DNA of 64,000 bases from Puccinia triticina. Taxonomy: Eukaryota > Basidiomycota > Pucciniomycetes > Pucciniales > Pucciniaceae. Positions 52,899-63,787 of the stretch are shown here, one piece after another. Position 1 is the stretch's first letter; every line of letters starts with the position of its first letter. Location: the NCBI RefSeq assembly GCF_026914185.1, contig NC_070569.1:4402001-4466000 (forward strand), given 5' to 3'. A program made the translations under genes and the position numbers. The notes under the pieces were generated by a model. The model did not search any database. It was not told the origin of the DNA and worked only from the letters and a program-made list of their open reading frames with translations.

Positions 52899-53939
52899 AT
52901 GGCAGCACCAGAAGAGTTAAAGAAACTCTCCACGCTAGCCAGGAAAGGCTCTGCCCCGAGAGAATTATCCCCACAAGACAAACACTACCTCCTCGGTTAT
53001 AGGTGGAACACGTTAGCATGCTACAATTCCGCAATCAACAAGTATCTGAAGTTTGCCAAGGAAACCAATTGATTGCCATTCAACCTCCCCCTCTCCGCGA
53101 GAGACATTTTTGACTTCTGCTACTGGGCAGGGAAAACTTACGAGTCGAGAGCAAGCCACAAGGTTTCCTCGGTAACCCTCGCGAAATACATTGCCGGAAT
53201 CCAAATGTGGCATACCATGCACGACGCAATCTACCCGCTAGAGACCAAGAATAAAGTGGCAACACTCCTCAGGTCTTCCGCCTACGTCGACGCCAAAACG
53301 GAAGGGAAGCCAAAGAAAGGGGCCATCACCCTCCGCCACCTAGTCATGCTCACCACTGCCTGGATCAAAGGGACGCCCTTCCAGAAGGCCCTACTTGATC
53401 TATGCCTAGCTGCTTTCTGGGGGCTCGCTCGCCTTGGGGAATTGACATACAACAACAAGACAGGGCCCCTCAGATGGTCAGCGGCCGTCCTAACAAGCGA
53501 CGTTGCCCTATGGACGGAAGGCCTCAAGAAAAAGGCAACTGTAACGATCCGCGGCGCGAAAACTGCCGGCCCCGGAGACACGCAAGAGCTCCACCTCACC
53601 TCACTGAAACTCATGCTCTGCCCAATCCTTGCCCTAGAGAGGAGAATTCGAGACGCCAAAGGCCAGGACACCTCCCTCTTTGGTTACTGGGAGAACGGGG
53701 CTAGGATGCACCTCACCAAATCGTCTGCATGCCGCACGCTAGCACAGTTCTGGAACTCCAAGGGATTCACCGGCATCTCGGGCCACTCCTTCCGGGTGGG
53801 AGGAGCAACCTTCCTCAATTCCGCAGGAGTGTCAAAAGAATCCATATGCTGGGCCGGGAGATGGACTTCTGACTGCTATCAGCTCTACATCCGCAACTAC
53901 TCCAGAGAAGACAAGGCCAACAAGCAGAATATCCTTTGA
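52899..53939 (+). pseudogene. Tyrosine recombinase of the DIRS element
   Basis: ATG at 52,899. 346 codons in frame with a single TGA at 53,070-53,072, located in the N-terminal SAM-like domain right after KYLKFAKETN. The catalytic domain is complete: AFWGLARLGELT with the first Arg, GHSFRVGGATFL giving His-x-x-Arg, and a final GRWTSDCYQLYIRNY containing the nucleophilic Tyr. It would integrate the circular cDNA by site-specific recombination. The next gene downstream is absent; sequence after 53,940 is non-coding. Confidence 0.9.
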
Positions 53940-54817
53940 GAACTTCGGGAGAGCTGGAACAATTAATCAGAATCCCCCTGGCCCAATTTGTACCTCAGTG
54001 TGACGAAAGGAAAGGAACTACCTTGCTTACCTACATTCCACATGGGTTTCAGTAGAAGCATGGCTCAGGCACCGGGCTCCGGACCTCTTAGGCCGGAGTT
54101 ACAGGTCTAGCGCCTGTGCCATAACACCCTCAGGTGTTCTATGCTTTGGGAGGATCCAATCCGACGCTGTCTCCTCCCTTGGGAGCTTCTCCCGGACGAG
54201 ACTCCCCTCTCGGGAATCTTGAGCCGGGAGAAGTTGATTATAAGAGGCTTAACGCGTAGGATTGGGGATCATCCTCCCCCGACCCACACACAAGGGTCTT
54301 GGGAAGCCACCCCCTGGTTTCCGGGACCCTCAGAATGTAAGCAACCATCAAGGCAGGCCAGGCCTGACTTATGAGTAGGCCGCGGCTAAGTGCGGCAGGA
54401 GAGAGCCGTGAACCCTACGCACGCGTGAGGGGAACGCGCCCCCCCCCCCCCCTTTGGGCTCTGTCGGCATTCCGCAGCAAAGTCCTGACACGCGCTACGC
54501 GCAGTCTCCCCGCGGCGCCCAGGTCAGAATGGATAGCAGAAATATGTGCAACTGGACCTGCTGTGCTGCTACACTTTTCATAGAGGCAAAGGAAATGTAG
54601 CAAGTGTATTTTTTTGTGTGAATTGTTTTGTAGCAACAGTGCAGTTTTTTGTGCTTGGCTTGGACTTTTTCCGCTGAGGAGAAGCTGGTGTCTGTAAACC
54701 ACGTCATTTAAGGGTGTACAAGAATCAATTTTGAATGTCTGTCATTTTTACATAAACTCATAATTTGAGTAGCCTCAACCTTTCAACTGTCCAAATTGCT
54801 CAAGTGCTCAGCATTGG
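53940..54817. other. Non-coding right flank of the DIRS element
   Basis: GC-rich to about 54,540 with words like CCGGACCTCTTAGGCCGG, CTCCCGG/CCGGGAG and a C-run at 54,440-54,452, probably the right terminal part of the retroelement. After 54,550 the sequence is ordinary. No gene. Confidence 0.4.
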
Positions 54818-55072
54818 CAAGGGTGCAACCGTTGTGCTGCGCTAAAAAAAGCGGCCTTTTAGCGCAGCGCAGTGGGGAACCACTATGCAGCCAGAATAAA
54901 AAGCAATAGTGCAGATGGACAACCGCTGGGCTACTACTGAGAGTAGGCAGGTCCCTGCTTTTTCTCCAACCCAAAAAGTGGTGGTGCAGCAGGTGGGGCT
55001 GCTACTTTTAGTGCAGCAAAGCGGCCTCCAAAACTGCTGTGCTGCACAGAAAGCGCAGCAGTTGCACCCTTG
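54818..55072. mobile_element. GCGC-family MITE with CAAGGGTGCAAC ends
   Basis: GGCAAGGGTGCAAC (54,816-54,829) and GTTGCACCCTTGCC (55,061-55,074) are perfect inverted 14-mers. The interior shows GCTGCGCTAAAAAAAGCGG near the left and GCGCAGCA near the right, as in related copies. No clear 8-bp target duplication was found. Termini match those at 5,986, 6,135 and 31,124. Confidence 0.75.
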
Positions 55073-55074
55073 CC

Positions 55075-55877
55075 TTTGGTTTTTATTGAGATTTGTTTGA
55101 GTAAAAACAATCAACAGTGTTTTGCTGCTTTTTCAATCTTGCTGTTTTTGTTGCCTGAAACTGTAACCATCAAATTGATGTTATCAGTTTTTTTCAGCCA
55201 TGTTTGCAGTGGCTGTGGAAAAAGGTTTGCATTGCTTACTAGTCTCTGCAGCTGTGGTTTGTGGTGCTCTCCTCACTTTGTGGGGGACACTGGTTCCCAG
55301 GATCTGCATTCTTACAAAACCAGACACTTCCTTGAGAGAAGTGCCTGTGCAGTCTAACTTTAAAAGTTGTAGAAAACTGTCTCTACTTCTGGGAAACCAG
55401 AGCTGTCAGTTCAAATTATTTTCCCTGAACCTGCACTAGATTCCCATTCTGTGGCAAAACCAGGGCAGCTGGACTATTTGGTAATCCAACCACAAATCTT
55501 GCACACTATTTTGTAAGCTCCAGAAGTGCCTCTGGGCTGCTGTGTCTGGCTTTTGGGAGTGGCTATCCCCACTCTCTGCTTCAAAACTTTCCAATTAATG
55601 ACACCCTTGATCAAGCTGTGGCCCAGATTAATGGCTCTTTGCCATCACAAAGATGGCCTATGAACACTGTGCAACTGTCACAAAGCAGAGACTGTGCACT
55701 ACTTTTGGGCCAAGCTGGTGGCCTAAAATGGTGAGGATAAAAAAACCCCAAAAATTCAGTCCAGCTGAGGAATGGGGATGTCAGTGCTATGAATGAGTAC
55801 TGTGCACCAATCATCAATGCTGTGCTGCTTGTTTTGTAGCATCCCTTGTCTGCTTGTACTCTGGTTGCTCCCTGCTG
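55075..55877. other. No gene seen
   Basis: Ordinary composition; frames under 100 codons without a domain. Confidence 0.35.
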
Positions 55878-56070
55878 CTCTGTGAGCCCCCCTTTAGGGG
55901 TGTCACAAAAACTTTCACAGAATTCAAATAGGACCCATGTAGTCCTTGTTCCTCCCGCTTCTGCCTAGCTCTGTAGAGATACTAAGATCTCTCTTCCTTT
56001 CCTTCCTTCTCTTCTTCACTCTCATATTTATATGTAAGAGAGATACTAAGATCTCTCTCTGCCAGTCTTT
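55878..56070 (+). repeat. LTR-like fragment related to 8,880-9,122
   Basis: TGTGAGCCCCCC...GGGGTGTCACAA, CTCCCGCTTCTGCCTAG and a doubled GAGATACTAAGATCTCTC about 62 bp apart reproduce the layout of the sequence at 8,880. The doubled motif itself differs, as if it had been replaced or diverged while the plan was kept. Confidence 0.5.
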
Positions 56071-57786
56071 GTGGGCACTTCAGTTGCTTTGGCACTAGAA
56101 TCATTGTCTGCACCCTCCTCTGATTTCCTCAGTGAAGAGTCCAAACGGTACTCTTACATGCACCAAGTACACACCTCAGTTTTGCACTGGCATAGCTCAG
56201 GCAGAAGTGGTTAGCATTATATGCAAGCGGGATACACTGCCAGAAGAAGGCTGGCACCTGAAATCAGTTGAAATGCAAGAGCTCAGACCAACAGTGGCAT
56301 TGATACCATCCTAGCTAGGTATTGGCTGGCAGGTGTTCTTTTTATAACAACTCATTACAAACTTGGTATTTTGTATCAGATTGAAAAACAGATATGGTAC
56401 AGGTGCATTGTATTGGAGCTGAAGTGGCCCACTTTGGGCTTGATCCCTCTCCCCATACCAGCATCAGTGAACCTGATACTTGACATGTGTGGTGTGTTGT
56501 GGGGCATCACATTGGAAAATATGTATTTTTTGAGTACCTGATATTGGCTACAATACACATTATTTTTGGAAAGCATATCAGCCTGTCCAATTGAGTGTAT
56601 TCCACTGTGTATCAGGGTAACTACATGTGTATTTTACCTGGAATTCCTACCATATTTTCACGTATTTGGTTCCCAATGCAACACACAGTTCTATTTGGAA
56701 AACTGGGCATCACCAATACAGATATGGTCCACCAGAGGCGCACTACTTTTCTTTTGGATGGACTCCCACAAGAATCTACTGGTTGAGAATTTCAAAGGAT
56801 CTCTTTAGAAAACATACCAGACACCACTTCATGAAGTGGTTTTGGGGATATATCTGGGCAATATAGGACAATAGGGGGGTTCAAAATAGAAACCCAGGTC
56901 TCCAGGAGGTTGTGCAGGTCCAAAATTTCAGAAAAAAAAAATCCCCCACCAAAATTGTGGTTCTGGGGGTTGAATTTTGAACACCCCAAGTTGTCCAAAT
57001 GCTCCTGGACTTGGATTCCTGAGCCCCAGGTCCGGCATCCAATGGGTTTTTTGAAATTTCACCATTTTCTCTGCTTCCCTGTCACTCATTCCCACCAGAG
57101 GCAATTTTGAAGCACTCCCCAGAGAGTCCCATACCATACCCTTTTTCCGGAACTGTGCTGTATGCTTTTGGTGAAAAAGAAATAATGAACAATGCTTGAA
57201 CTCATTTGCAAATTTTCTGAAAATGATCCTGGATTCATCCATAAATCATCAAGAAGTCATGCAGAACTTAACTGAAACTCAATCAGAACACAGTTGAAGC
57301 CACTAAGACACAATGGCCACAATTAAGCATAACTCAATTTGACCTGTTTGTTTATTGGGGTTCAATTCATATTATTCACATGCTCATGAAGGTGTTCATT
57401 GTTTTCAATTTGCTAAATTTTCCCTCATGTGCGCACATGAATTGCAGGCTGGGCCTCTTTCAGATCAGCAACCCATGCACACCGGTTTGAATGATGTGAA
57501 AGGCCCACCTGAATTTTCATATTTCCCTAAAAAAGAGGCGGGTATCATCTATAATTGAGCCAAACAAGGATTAAAATAGGGTGAAATTATGTGTCAAGTA
57601 AAGCTTGGAGGTTTGTGGTACCAGCTTTCAGCTAGACAACCTGGATTCTTAACACATATAAGCCTGTGAGTTGTTTTTATGGTTTTTTGTTTTACAATGT
57701 CTCCATGCACATGCATGTAAGCTGTTTTCCATTTTGATAATGTCACCTTTGTGCACGCGCGTACATTGGAGTGACAGATCACTGGA
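56071..57786. other. No supported gene; small inverted repeat
   Basis: A short frame at 56,132-56,314 (LPEEGWHLKSVEMQ part) is unrecognised. GGGGGTTCAAAAT near 56,875 and ATTTTGAACACCCC near 56,975 are inverted and may bound a small foldback element of about 115 bp. The rest is AT-rich. Confidence 0.35.
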
Positions 57787-59257
57787 GGGGCCTTTCACAG
57801 CTCCATGACAAGTAAAAAATGGTCAGAAAGCCATTACAGCCCCAGATATTCACATTTGTGCTGTGTGAAACCCCTTGCACATAAAGAAATTGATCAACAT
57901 AAATTCACCATAAATGAGTGATAATTAGGTATTGAGTAAATATCATTTCATTATAGGTTGTAATCTAAAGAATGAAACAGTTCTATACAACATTGCATGA
58001 GGTCCTGTGATACTTCCTCATAAATTATGAAAGACTTTCCATTGACTTCTGAATAATTTATCAATCATTTCCTAATACACATCTAACTGACATCAAACCA
58101 ATAACAACATAAAATTAAAGTCAGGCACTCTCTGGAGAGTGCATCAAATTCTCCCCTGGTGTCCTCTCTTGTCAGATTGAATATGCATGTTGTCACCTTC
58201 TGTCCCACAACTCAGCCCCAGTTGTCATAGCTTATATATCCTCTGCTTAGATGGAAATGACAGCATCCTCTCCGTCTATGAGCTTTTTTCCTCAAGGCCT
58301 TTTTCTCACATCCTTGCCGCCTTTTGTCACAGCTCAAACAGGGATTAAGGAAGTTCCCCTCTTGCAATTGGGGGCCCAAGGGTGCTCCATATTTCACCTA
58401 GGCACACCCTGTCACAGCTTTCAACCACAAGCGGGCCCCATTCCAAACATCCAGCAAAGCAGACAAAGTTACAGGTGAGTAGTTGATTCCATCTTACCCT
58501 GAAGAAGGAGATTCATTGTCATCAGACTGGAATCCCAATGACAAGGAGGAATCCTTGAAAAATGATGGCAATGGTCCACAAGCTCAATAAGATGTACTTG
58601 GGTGTAGTTGTGGTAGAGTTGGTACACTTGGGTGGCATGGTGGAAACAGTGAAAACAATACAATGTGTGAATTGATATTGGGCCATATCACCAGCGGAGA
58701 CTTTGACACACTCTCCAGAGAGTGCCTGACTGTAATTTTATGTTGTTCTGGGTCTGATTTCAGTCAGATGTGTCTTAGGAAATTATTGATGAATTATTCA
58801 GAAGTCAATTATGGTGTTCAAAGTTGGTTTGCATAGTTTTATACATGCATAAATCATAAAATCATAAAAATTTTTTGCAGGGGATATGACTGTCTGATTA
58901 TGTAAAACAAAATTCCCTCACCAAAATATTTTTATAATTTTATGATTTATGCATGCATAAAATTATGCAAACCAACTTTGAACACCATAAATGGGAAGTC
59001 TGTTATAATTTATGAGGAAGTATCACACAACCTCATGAAATGTTTTATAGAACCGTTTCATTCTTTAAGTATAACTCAATTACAATATATAATGAAATGA
59101 TAGTTACTCATTGCCCAAATATTAATCATGTGTGGTGAATTTATGTTGAACAATTTCTCTACATGCAAGGGGTTTCACACACCACAAATGTGACTAGCTG
59201 GGGCTTTAATGGCTTTCTGACCAGTTTTTACTTGTTGTGGAGCTGTGAAAGGACCCT
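57787..59257. mobile_element. Inverted-repeat (foldback) element, ~1.5 kb
   Basis: The left arm (57,787-58,140, GGGGCCTTTCACAGCTCC to GGCACTCTCTGGAGAGTG) and the right arm (about 58,706-59,257) are inverted complements with moderate divergence; the right arm holds an inserted 180-bp MITE. The inner end carries the hairpin CACTCTC-TG-GAGAGTG. About 570 bp between the arms have no ORF with a domain. The right end meets a Ty1/copia LTR at 59,262, so the copia insertion may have cut the outer end. Confidence 0.8.
58810..58989. mobile_element. 180-bp MITE with long terminal inverted repeats
   Basis: The ends TATGGTGTTCAAAGTTGG... are inverted complements over about 70 bases with few mismatches. 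The trinucleotide AAT flanks both sides (58,807-58,809 and 58,990-58,992). Comparison with the other arm of the host inverted repeat, where this segment is absent (GTCAAT followed by GGAAAG), shows the empty site directly. The short AT-rich interior has no ORF. Confidence 0.92.
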
Positions 59258-59261
59258 TTGG

Positions 59262-59820
59262 TGTTAGGATTTAAACTGTATTGCTGTGAAACAAGAACCA
59301 GACTGAAGAAACAACATTAGAACTTTCAGGGAAGAGAGAGAAAACATTAGAAGAAATAAGTGAGAAAGAATTACCACCACAAGATAATATAGCTTCTGAG
59401 ACAACCAAAGATAGGAGAAGAGAGAAGAGAGATTGGGGAACAAGGACACTGGAGACGATATAGAAAACAGAAGAGAAAAGAAAAGAAAGATTAGCCGAGG
59501 GAGAAGTGGACTGAGGTTATCGCGATTCTTTTCTCACCAAATTGGAGAGAGAGCCGAATGAGAGGTTGATGAGAAAGCTCGAGCAATGTCGAGAAGCGAA
59601 AGCGTTGAGTCTTGATCGAAGTCGAGACGAAGCTTGATCTTGAGCGATGTCGAGACAAAGCTTGAGGGTTCAGAGTCTGATCGAAGTCGAGACGGGAGCG
59701 GTCGAAGAAGGTGGATCGACAGAGAAAAAAAAAGACCGGTGAGTTGAGTGAGTTGAGCGAAACAAGGGAGCGCATGCGAGTGAGATTTCACAGGGCTGTC
59801 ACGGCGGCATAAACTCAACA
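59262..59820 (-). repeat. 3' LTR of the Ty1/copia element (559 bp)
   Basis: On the minus strand it starts TGTTGAGTTTATGCC, directly after a polypurine tract GCGGGGGG (59,821-59,828), and ends ...CAGTTTAAATCCTAACA. The bases beyond the left edge on the plus strand are TTTGG, the presumed target copy. Its outer 213 bp match the start of the other LTR (63,788-64,000) with one difference, so insertion is recent. Confidence 0.93.
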
Positions 59821-62800
59821 CCCCCCGCAATTTGTTGAGAAAAGAACTTCAACCATGAAGCACCGTTCCCTGAGACGCTGTAGAGATTCAGAGTTGCTGG
59901 GTTTGGTAAGTGCGTCGGCAACCATTTCTTCCGTTGGAATGAGCTTGACGAGTATTTCATTTTTCTCAGGTGCTTGATTTTGATGTCAAGGTGTTTGGTT
60001 TTTGAATTTGATCCGAAGTTTTTTAATTTTTCAAGTAGACCCTGATTGTCGATGTGAAATTGAGTAGGATCTAATTTCTCGTTCCAGAGTTCTTCAACAA
60101 TGTATTTGATCCATTCATTTTCTTGTACGCCATCCAACAGAGCATTGAGTTCCGCTTCCGTAGATGACATGGTTATGTTCCGTTGTTTTTTACTGTTCCA
60201 CGAGATTGGGCACGCTTTCCAGAAACAAATCGAGCCACTGCGTGATAGTCGTGTTTCCAAGTCATCTGCCCAAGTCGCGTCGGTATAATGTTGAAGTGTT
60301 TTTGATTTGTCTTGAGAGTCAGGACGAAGTGTTAGCATCAGATCTGCGGTCCCGGCAATATATTTCCAACAATGAATCACTTGTCTCCAGTGAAGAATGC
60401 CCGGATCGTTGTTGAAACTGGATAGGATAGAAACAGCCGGAGCTAAATCGGGTCGAGTTCTGCATGACAAGTAGTTTAGGATACCGGTATGAGTGCGATA
60501 ATTTATTTTCAGTTTTTCAAATTCTGCCTTCTCGCTTTTGGTCGCAGGCATCAGTTGAACGCCTACAGAGAGAGGAGTTTTTACCGGCTTGCAATCTTTT
60601 ATACCGGCGAGTTCCAGACCCTTTTTGATTAACTTTTGCTGGGATAATTTGATGCTGTCTTCACTCAGAGAAACGTCCATCCCAAGAAGAGTATCCGGAT
60701 CATGAGCGGAAGAGTTAGGAAATCGATGAAGGAATAGAGTTTCAAATGCATCCACGTTCCCTACTACAATTAAATCATCCACGTGAAAGAAGATGACGGA
60801 ATGTCGGTCTTGATGAAGGAACAGACACGGATCTGAAGAGGATTGTTCGAATTGGATTTCCCTGAACCAGGCCGTCAGTGTGTCGTACCAGTTCGTGGGA
60901 GCCTGCTTAAGTCCATACAGAGATTTGTTGAGTCGAAGGAAAGGAGCTTTCCTTTTGGAGCCTTCAGGAGTTTTTATGTAAATTTCTTCCTTGAGAGGCG
61001 CAAACAGAAACGCGCTTTTTACATCAAATTGTCGAATTGGTAGCTTTTTATCCAGAGCGAACATCAAGACAATAAGAAGCGTAGTGAATTTCCCGGTTGG
61101 TGCAAACGTGTTTTCATAATCACGTCCTTCGATTTGCCTAAATCCTTGAATACACAAACGCGCTTTCTTCCTTTCAGCAGATGAGAGAGTGGCTGGCTTT
61201 GTTTTGAAGATCCAAACCGTACAAAGAAAAGACTCAGGATGTCCCCACTCATCGTCCCAAACTTGATGTGATTCGATGTTATTGAGTTCGTCATCCGTTG
61301 CGGCTATCCATTCGGACTTGCAGGATGATTTCATGGCTTGTTGAAAAGTATCAGGATCACCCGTGAGATAAGAGTATTTTACTGGTTTTACTCTGTTGGT
61401 ACGATCACAAAGAGTCCTAGTAGGAGGAATTAGATTGTCGGCTACCTCATCTTCATCATTGTCTGATTCTTTGTCCGTCTGTTTACTTTGAGAGTTGATA
61501 TCTTCATCAACAGAGTCGCGTGATTCTTCATTCAAAGGAACATTCGGAGGTTCGTCATCCTCATCAAACAACTCCACGATGAATTCAGAATCTTCGGCAG
61601 TGAGTTTGGTTTTAGGAAAGTCTAGGAAGGACACATGCTTGGTGTCAAGCAGTCTTCCTTCATCAGTGAGTATCTTGTAAGACTGTAGCTCGTCATTATA
61701 TCCAACAAGACAGCCTAGACCACCTTTTTCTGCCAGTTTAGAGCCAGTCCTTTCCGGTAAGAACAAATACGAAACGCGGTTCCCAATAGGTTTGAAATAA
61801 CTGAGAGGAAGAGTTTGATTTTTGAACAACTCGAATGGCGACTTCCGACTACGATGAGCGGGAATTTGATTCAGAGTCAAGGTGCTAGATTTTACCACTT
61901 CATTCCAAAGTCTCTTGTTTAAACCGGAGTCTTTGAAGATGGCTCGAATGGATTCAAGGATGGTGCGATTATACCGTTCCGCCAGTCCATTTTGTTGTGG
62001 AGTATAGGCATCGGAGTATCGGGCTTTGATCAGATGTTTGTTGCAAAATTCGATGAGATGTCTGTTGATGAACTCGGTTCCTCGATCTGAATGGATGATT
62101 CTAGGATAGTAACCAAAGCGTCGAGCTTCGAGATCAAGAGCCTGCTCCAAGATTTGAGCCACATCACTTTTGTTTCTTATGGGAAGGGCTGCACAGAAGC
62201 GAGTACAGCTGTCAACAACAGTAAGGAAGTATTTGTGTCCTTCACGAGATGCTGGAGTGATTGGACCGACAATGTCGAGATGTATTTCCTCAAAGGGTTT
62301 TGATGCGATGGAGTGCCGAGAATGAAAGGATCCTTTGGTGATTTTTGCAACAGCGCAAGCTTCACACATTGAATAGTCTTTCAATTGAATGCCAAGTCTT
62401 TGACGAATCCTTCGATAACTTACATGACCGAGAGATTTGTGAAGTATCTCACTTGTCGAGTACAGACATTGTTGACTCAGATTTTCGAAGTTTAGAGTCG
62501 GAAGGTTATTCTCGTAATGACCTCTCATAATGATGGAGTTTTCTTTCAGAATGGAAAAAGAGTTAATTTCAAAGATAATTTCATAGCCATCGAGAGCAAG
62601 ACATCGGGCAGAGAGTAGATTGACAACTATATCGGGTACAAAGAGAACGTTTTTTAGAATGAGATTCCCCGCTTCATTTGATAGCTTGACTGTTCCAACG
62701 CCTTTGATCTTCAGAGATTCGGTACCGGAGCTGGTCTTCACGACTCCTTCTTCTTTGAGTGATATCGATATGAATAGGTTCAAATCGGAAGTCATGTGAG

Positions 62801-63743
62801 CGGAGGAACCCGAGTCAAGAATGAAAGATGTGGATGGAGATGAAGTAGATGACAAAAAACTGCTAACGCTATTCTCCGATCGGGAGTTTTTTGCTTGAGT
62901 CTTCGTATCTTCAGATTTAGGAGGAGGTCGAAGCTTAGGATAGAGTGACCAACACCTTTCCTTAGGATGAGTAGCGGACGGATTATGATAGTCTTCGGTG
63001 CATCCATTTTTCGGAGGACCGGTGTATAGCGAGACTTGAGACGTAGACATCTTTGAAGAGCGGTTGATGACGATGTTATGAGCATGAATTCTCATATGAT
63101 CGAGAATTTCATCAGGTTTGGTGAGACCGTTTTGGGTGATATTGGTCTTCATGCTGTCCATTTCGGTCGTTTTGGGTAATTTCTTCAAGATTTCGTACCC
63201 GACGATGTCCGAATCTATTTGAATGCCGACTTCGTGCATCTCATTGATAAGCTTCTTGACTTTAGTAATAAAAGTCTTGATATCAGTCTCGTCAAATGTC
63301 ATATACGAGAACTGATTCCATACTCGGGCTCGGTTAGCGCTATGTTTGGAGGCGAAATATTCAATGATCGCGTTCCAAATTTTCAAAGCGTCTCCTCTGT
63401 TGTCCTTGTTTATGACGTTTGATTGGATTTCCACGTCGAGCTTGGAAGTCATGATCGTTCGGATGAAAAGCTCGTTCGCCGCCGAAATCACACCTTTGTT
63501 GAGAGTGAATATCTCTTCGACGTTGAGGTTTTCGAACAAGTTGAGCATCCGTTCCTTCCAGCTCAAAAAATTCTCCTGGTTCAATGACGGAATCGACTTG
63601 ATGGCGGTCTCGATGGCCAGTGCTTTGAGCTTTTCGGCCGAGATGATAGAGTCCGTCATCATTGAGTCAGTCGTCTTTGGTTGCGATAGTGGTGGCTGGT
63701 TCACAGTTGGTTTGATTTGAGGTTCTTCAGAGTTCGACGACAT
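59799..63743 (-). CDS. Ty1/copia gag-pol polyprotein, apparently intact
   Basis: One uninterrupted frame of 1,314 residues from the ATG at 63,743. In order: gag (about 1-235, with NFLSWKERM and a UBN2-like core), a short Cys/His stretch (CTEDYHNP...HPKERC, about 248-264), protease with FILDSGSSAHM (about 307-317), GAG-pre-integrase (HKSLGHVSYRRIRQR, CEACAVAKI), integrase with the Asp of HLDIVGP, HSDRGTEF and PQQNGLAERYN for the D,D,E triad, RT with FDVKSAFLFAPL and FHVDDLIVVG, and RNase H with TDATWADD, SSTEAE, DNQG and KTKHLDIK. All catalytic residues expected are present. Translation without a frameshift between gag and pol is common in copia elements. The stop codon lies just inside the 3' LTR. 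Confidence 0.95.
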   Translation of the reverse strand: MSSNSEEPQIKPTVNQPPLSQPKTTDSMMTDSIISAEKLKALAIETAIKSIPSLNQENFLSWKERMLNLFENLNVEEIFTLNKGVISAANELFIRTIMTSKLDVEIQSNVINKDNRGDALKIWNAIIEYFASKHSANRARVWNQFSYMTFDETDIKTFITKVKKLINEMHEVGIQIDSDIVGYEILKKLPKTTEMDSMKTNITQNGLTKPDEILDHMRIHAHNIVINRSSKMSTSQVSLYTGPPKNGCTEDYHNPSATHPKERCWSLYPKLRPPPKSEDTKTQAKNSRSENSVSSFLSSTSSPSTSFILDSGSSAHMTSDLNLFISISLKEEGVVKTSSGTESLKIKGVGTVKLSNEAGNLILKNVLFVPDIVVNLLSARCLALDGYEIIFEINSFSILKENSIIMRGHYENNLPTLNFENLSQQCLYSTSEILHKSLGHVSYRRIRQRLGIQLKDYSMCEACAVAKITKGSFHSRHSIASKPFEEIHLDIVGPITPASREGHKYFLTVVDSCTRFCAALPIRNKSDVAQILEQALDLEARRFGYYPRIIHSDRGTEFINRHLIEFCNKHLIKARYSDAYTPQQNGLAERYNRTILESIRAIFKDSGLNKRLWNEVVKSSTLTLNQIPAHRSRKSPFELFKNQTLPLSYFKPIGNRVSYLFLPERTGSKLAEKGGLGCLVGYNDELQSYKILTDEGRLLDTKHVSFLDFPKTKLTAEDSEFIVELFDEDDEPPNVPLNEESRDSVDEDINSQSKQTDKESDNDEDEVADNLIPPTRTLCDRTNRVKPVKYSYLTGDPDTFQQAMKSSCKSEWIAATDDELNNIESHQVWDDEWGHPESFLCTVWIFKTKPATLSSAERKKARLCIQGFRQIEGRDYENTFAPTGKFTTLLIVLMFALDKKLPIRQFDVKSAFLFAPLKEEIYIKTPEGSKRKAPFLRLNKSLYGLKQAPTNWYDTLTAWFREIQFEQSSSDPCLFLHQDRHSVIFFHVDDLIVVGNVDAFETLFLHRFPNSSAHDPDTLLGMDVSLSEDSIKLSQQKLIKKGLELAGIKDCKPVKTPLSVGVQLMPATKSEKAEFEKLKINYRTHTGILNYLSCRTRPDLAPAVSILSSFNNDPGILHWRQVIHCWKYIAGTADLMLTLRPDSQDKSKTLQHYTDATWADDLETRLSRSGSICFWKACPISWNSKKQRNITMSSTEAELNALLDGVQENEWIKYIVEELWNEKLDPTQFHIDNQGLLEKLKNFGSNSKTKHLDIKIKHLRKMKYSSSSFQRKKWLPTHLPNPATLNLYSVSGNGASWLKFFSQQIAGGVEFMPP

Positions 63744-63787
63744 GCGATCCTGAGCGCAAGAATTGGTGACCTTCGACTGTTAACCGT

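Larger units (their letters stand above)
48281..53939 (+). mobile_element. DIRS-type tyrosine-recombinase retrotransposon (coding span)
   Basis: Three genes in order and on one strand: gag-like (48,281), RT/RNase H (51,007) and tyrosine recombinase (52,899). The combination of RT with a tyrosine recombinase instead of an integrase defines the DIRS order. The element is interrupted by a 903-bp MITE in gag and carries one in-frame TGA in each gene. The flanking split repeats expected of the order were not recognised; GC-rich sequence at about 47,690-48,060 and 54,060-54,500 probably contains them. Confidence 0.88.

Noticed and set aside
48281..53939. Programmed TGA readthrough or recoding in the DIRS genes
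   Set aside because: One TGA per ORF looks regular, but the catalytic Asp-to-Asn changes in RT and the shared CpG context are better explained by mutational decay.
54816..55080. 8-bp target duplication for the MITE at 54,818
   Set aside because: The flanking octamers AGCATTGG and CCTTTGGT do not match at the expected alignment.
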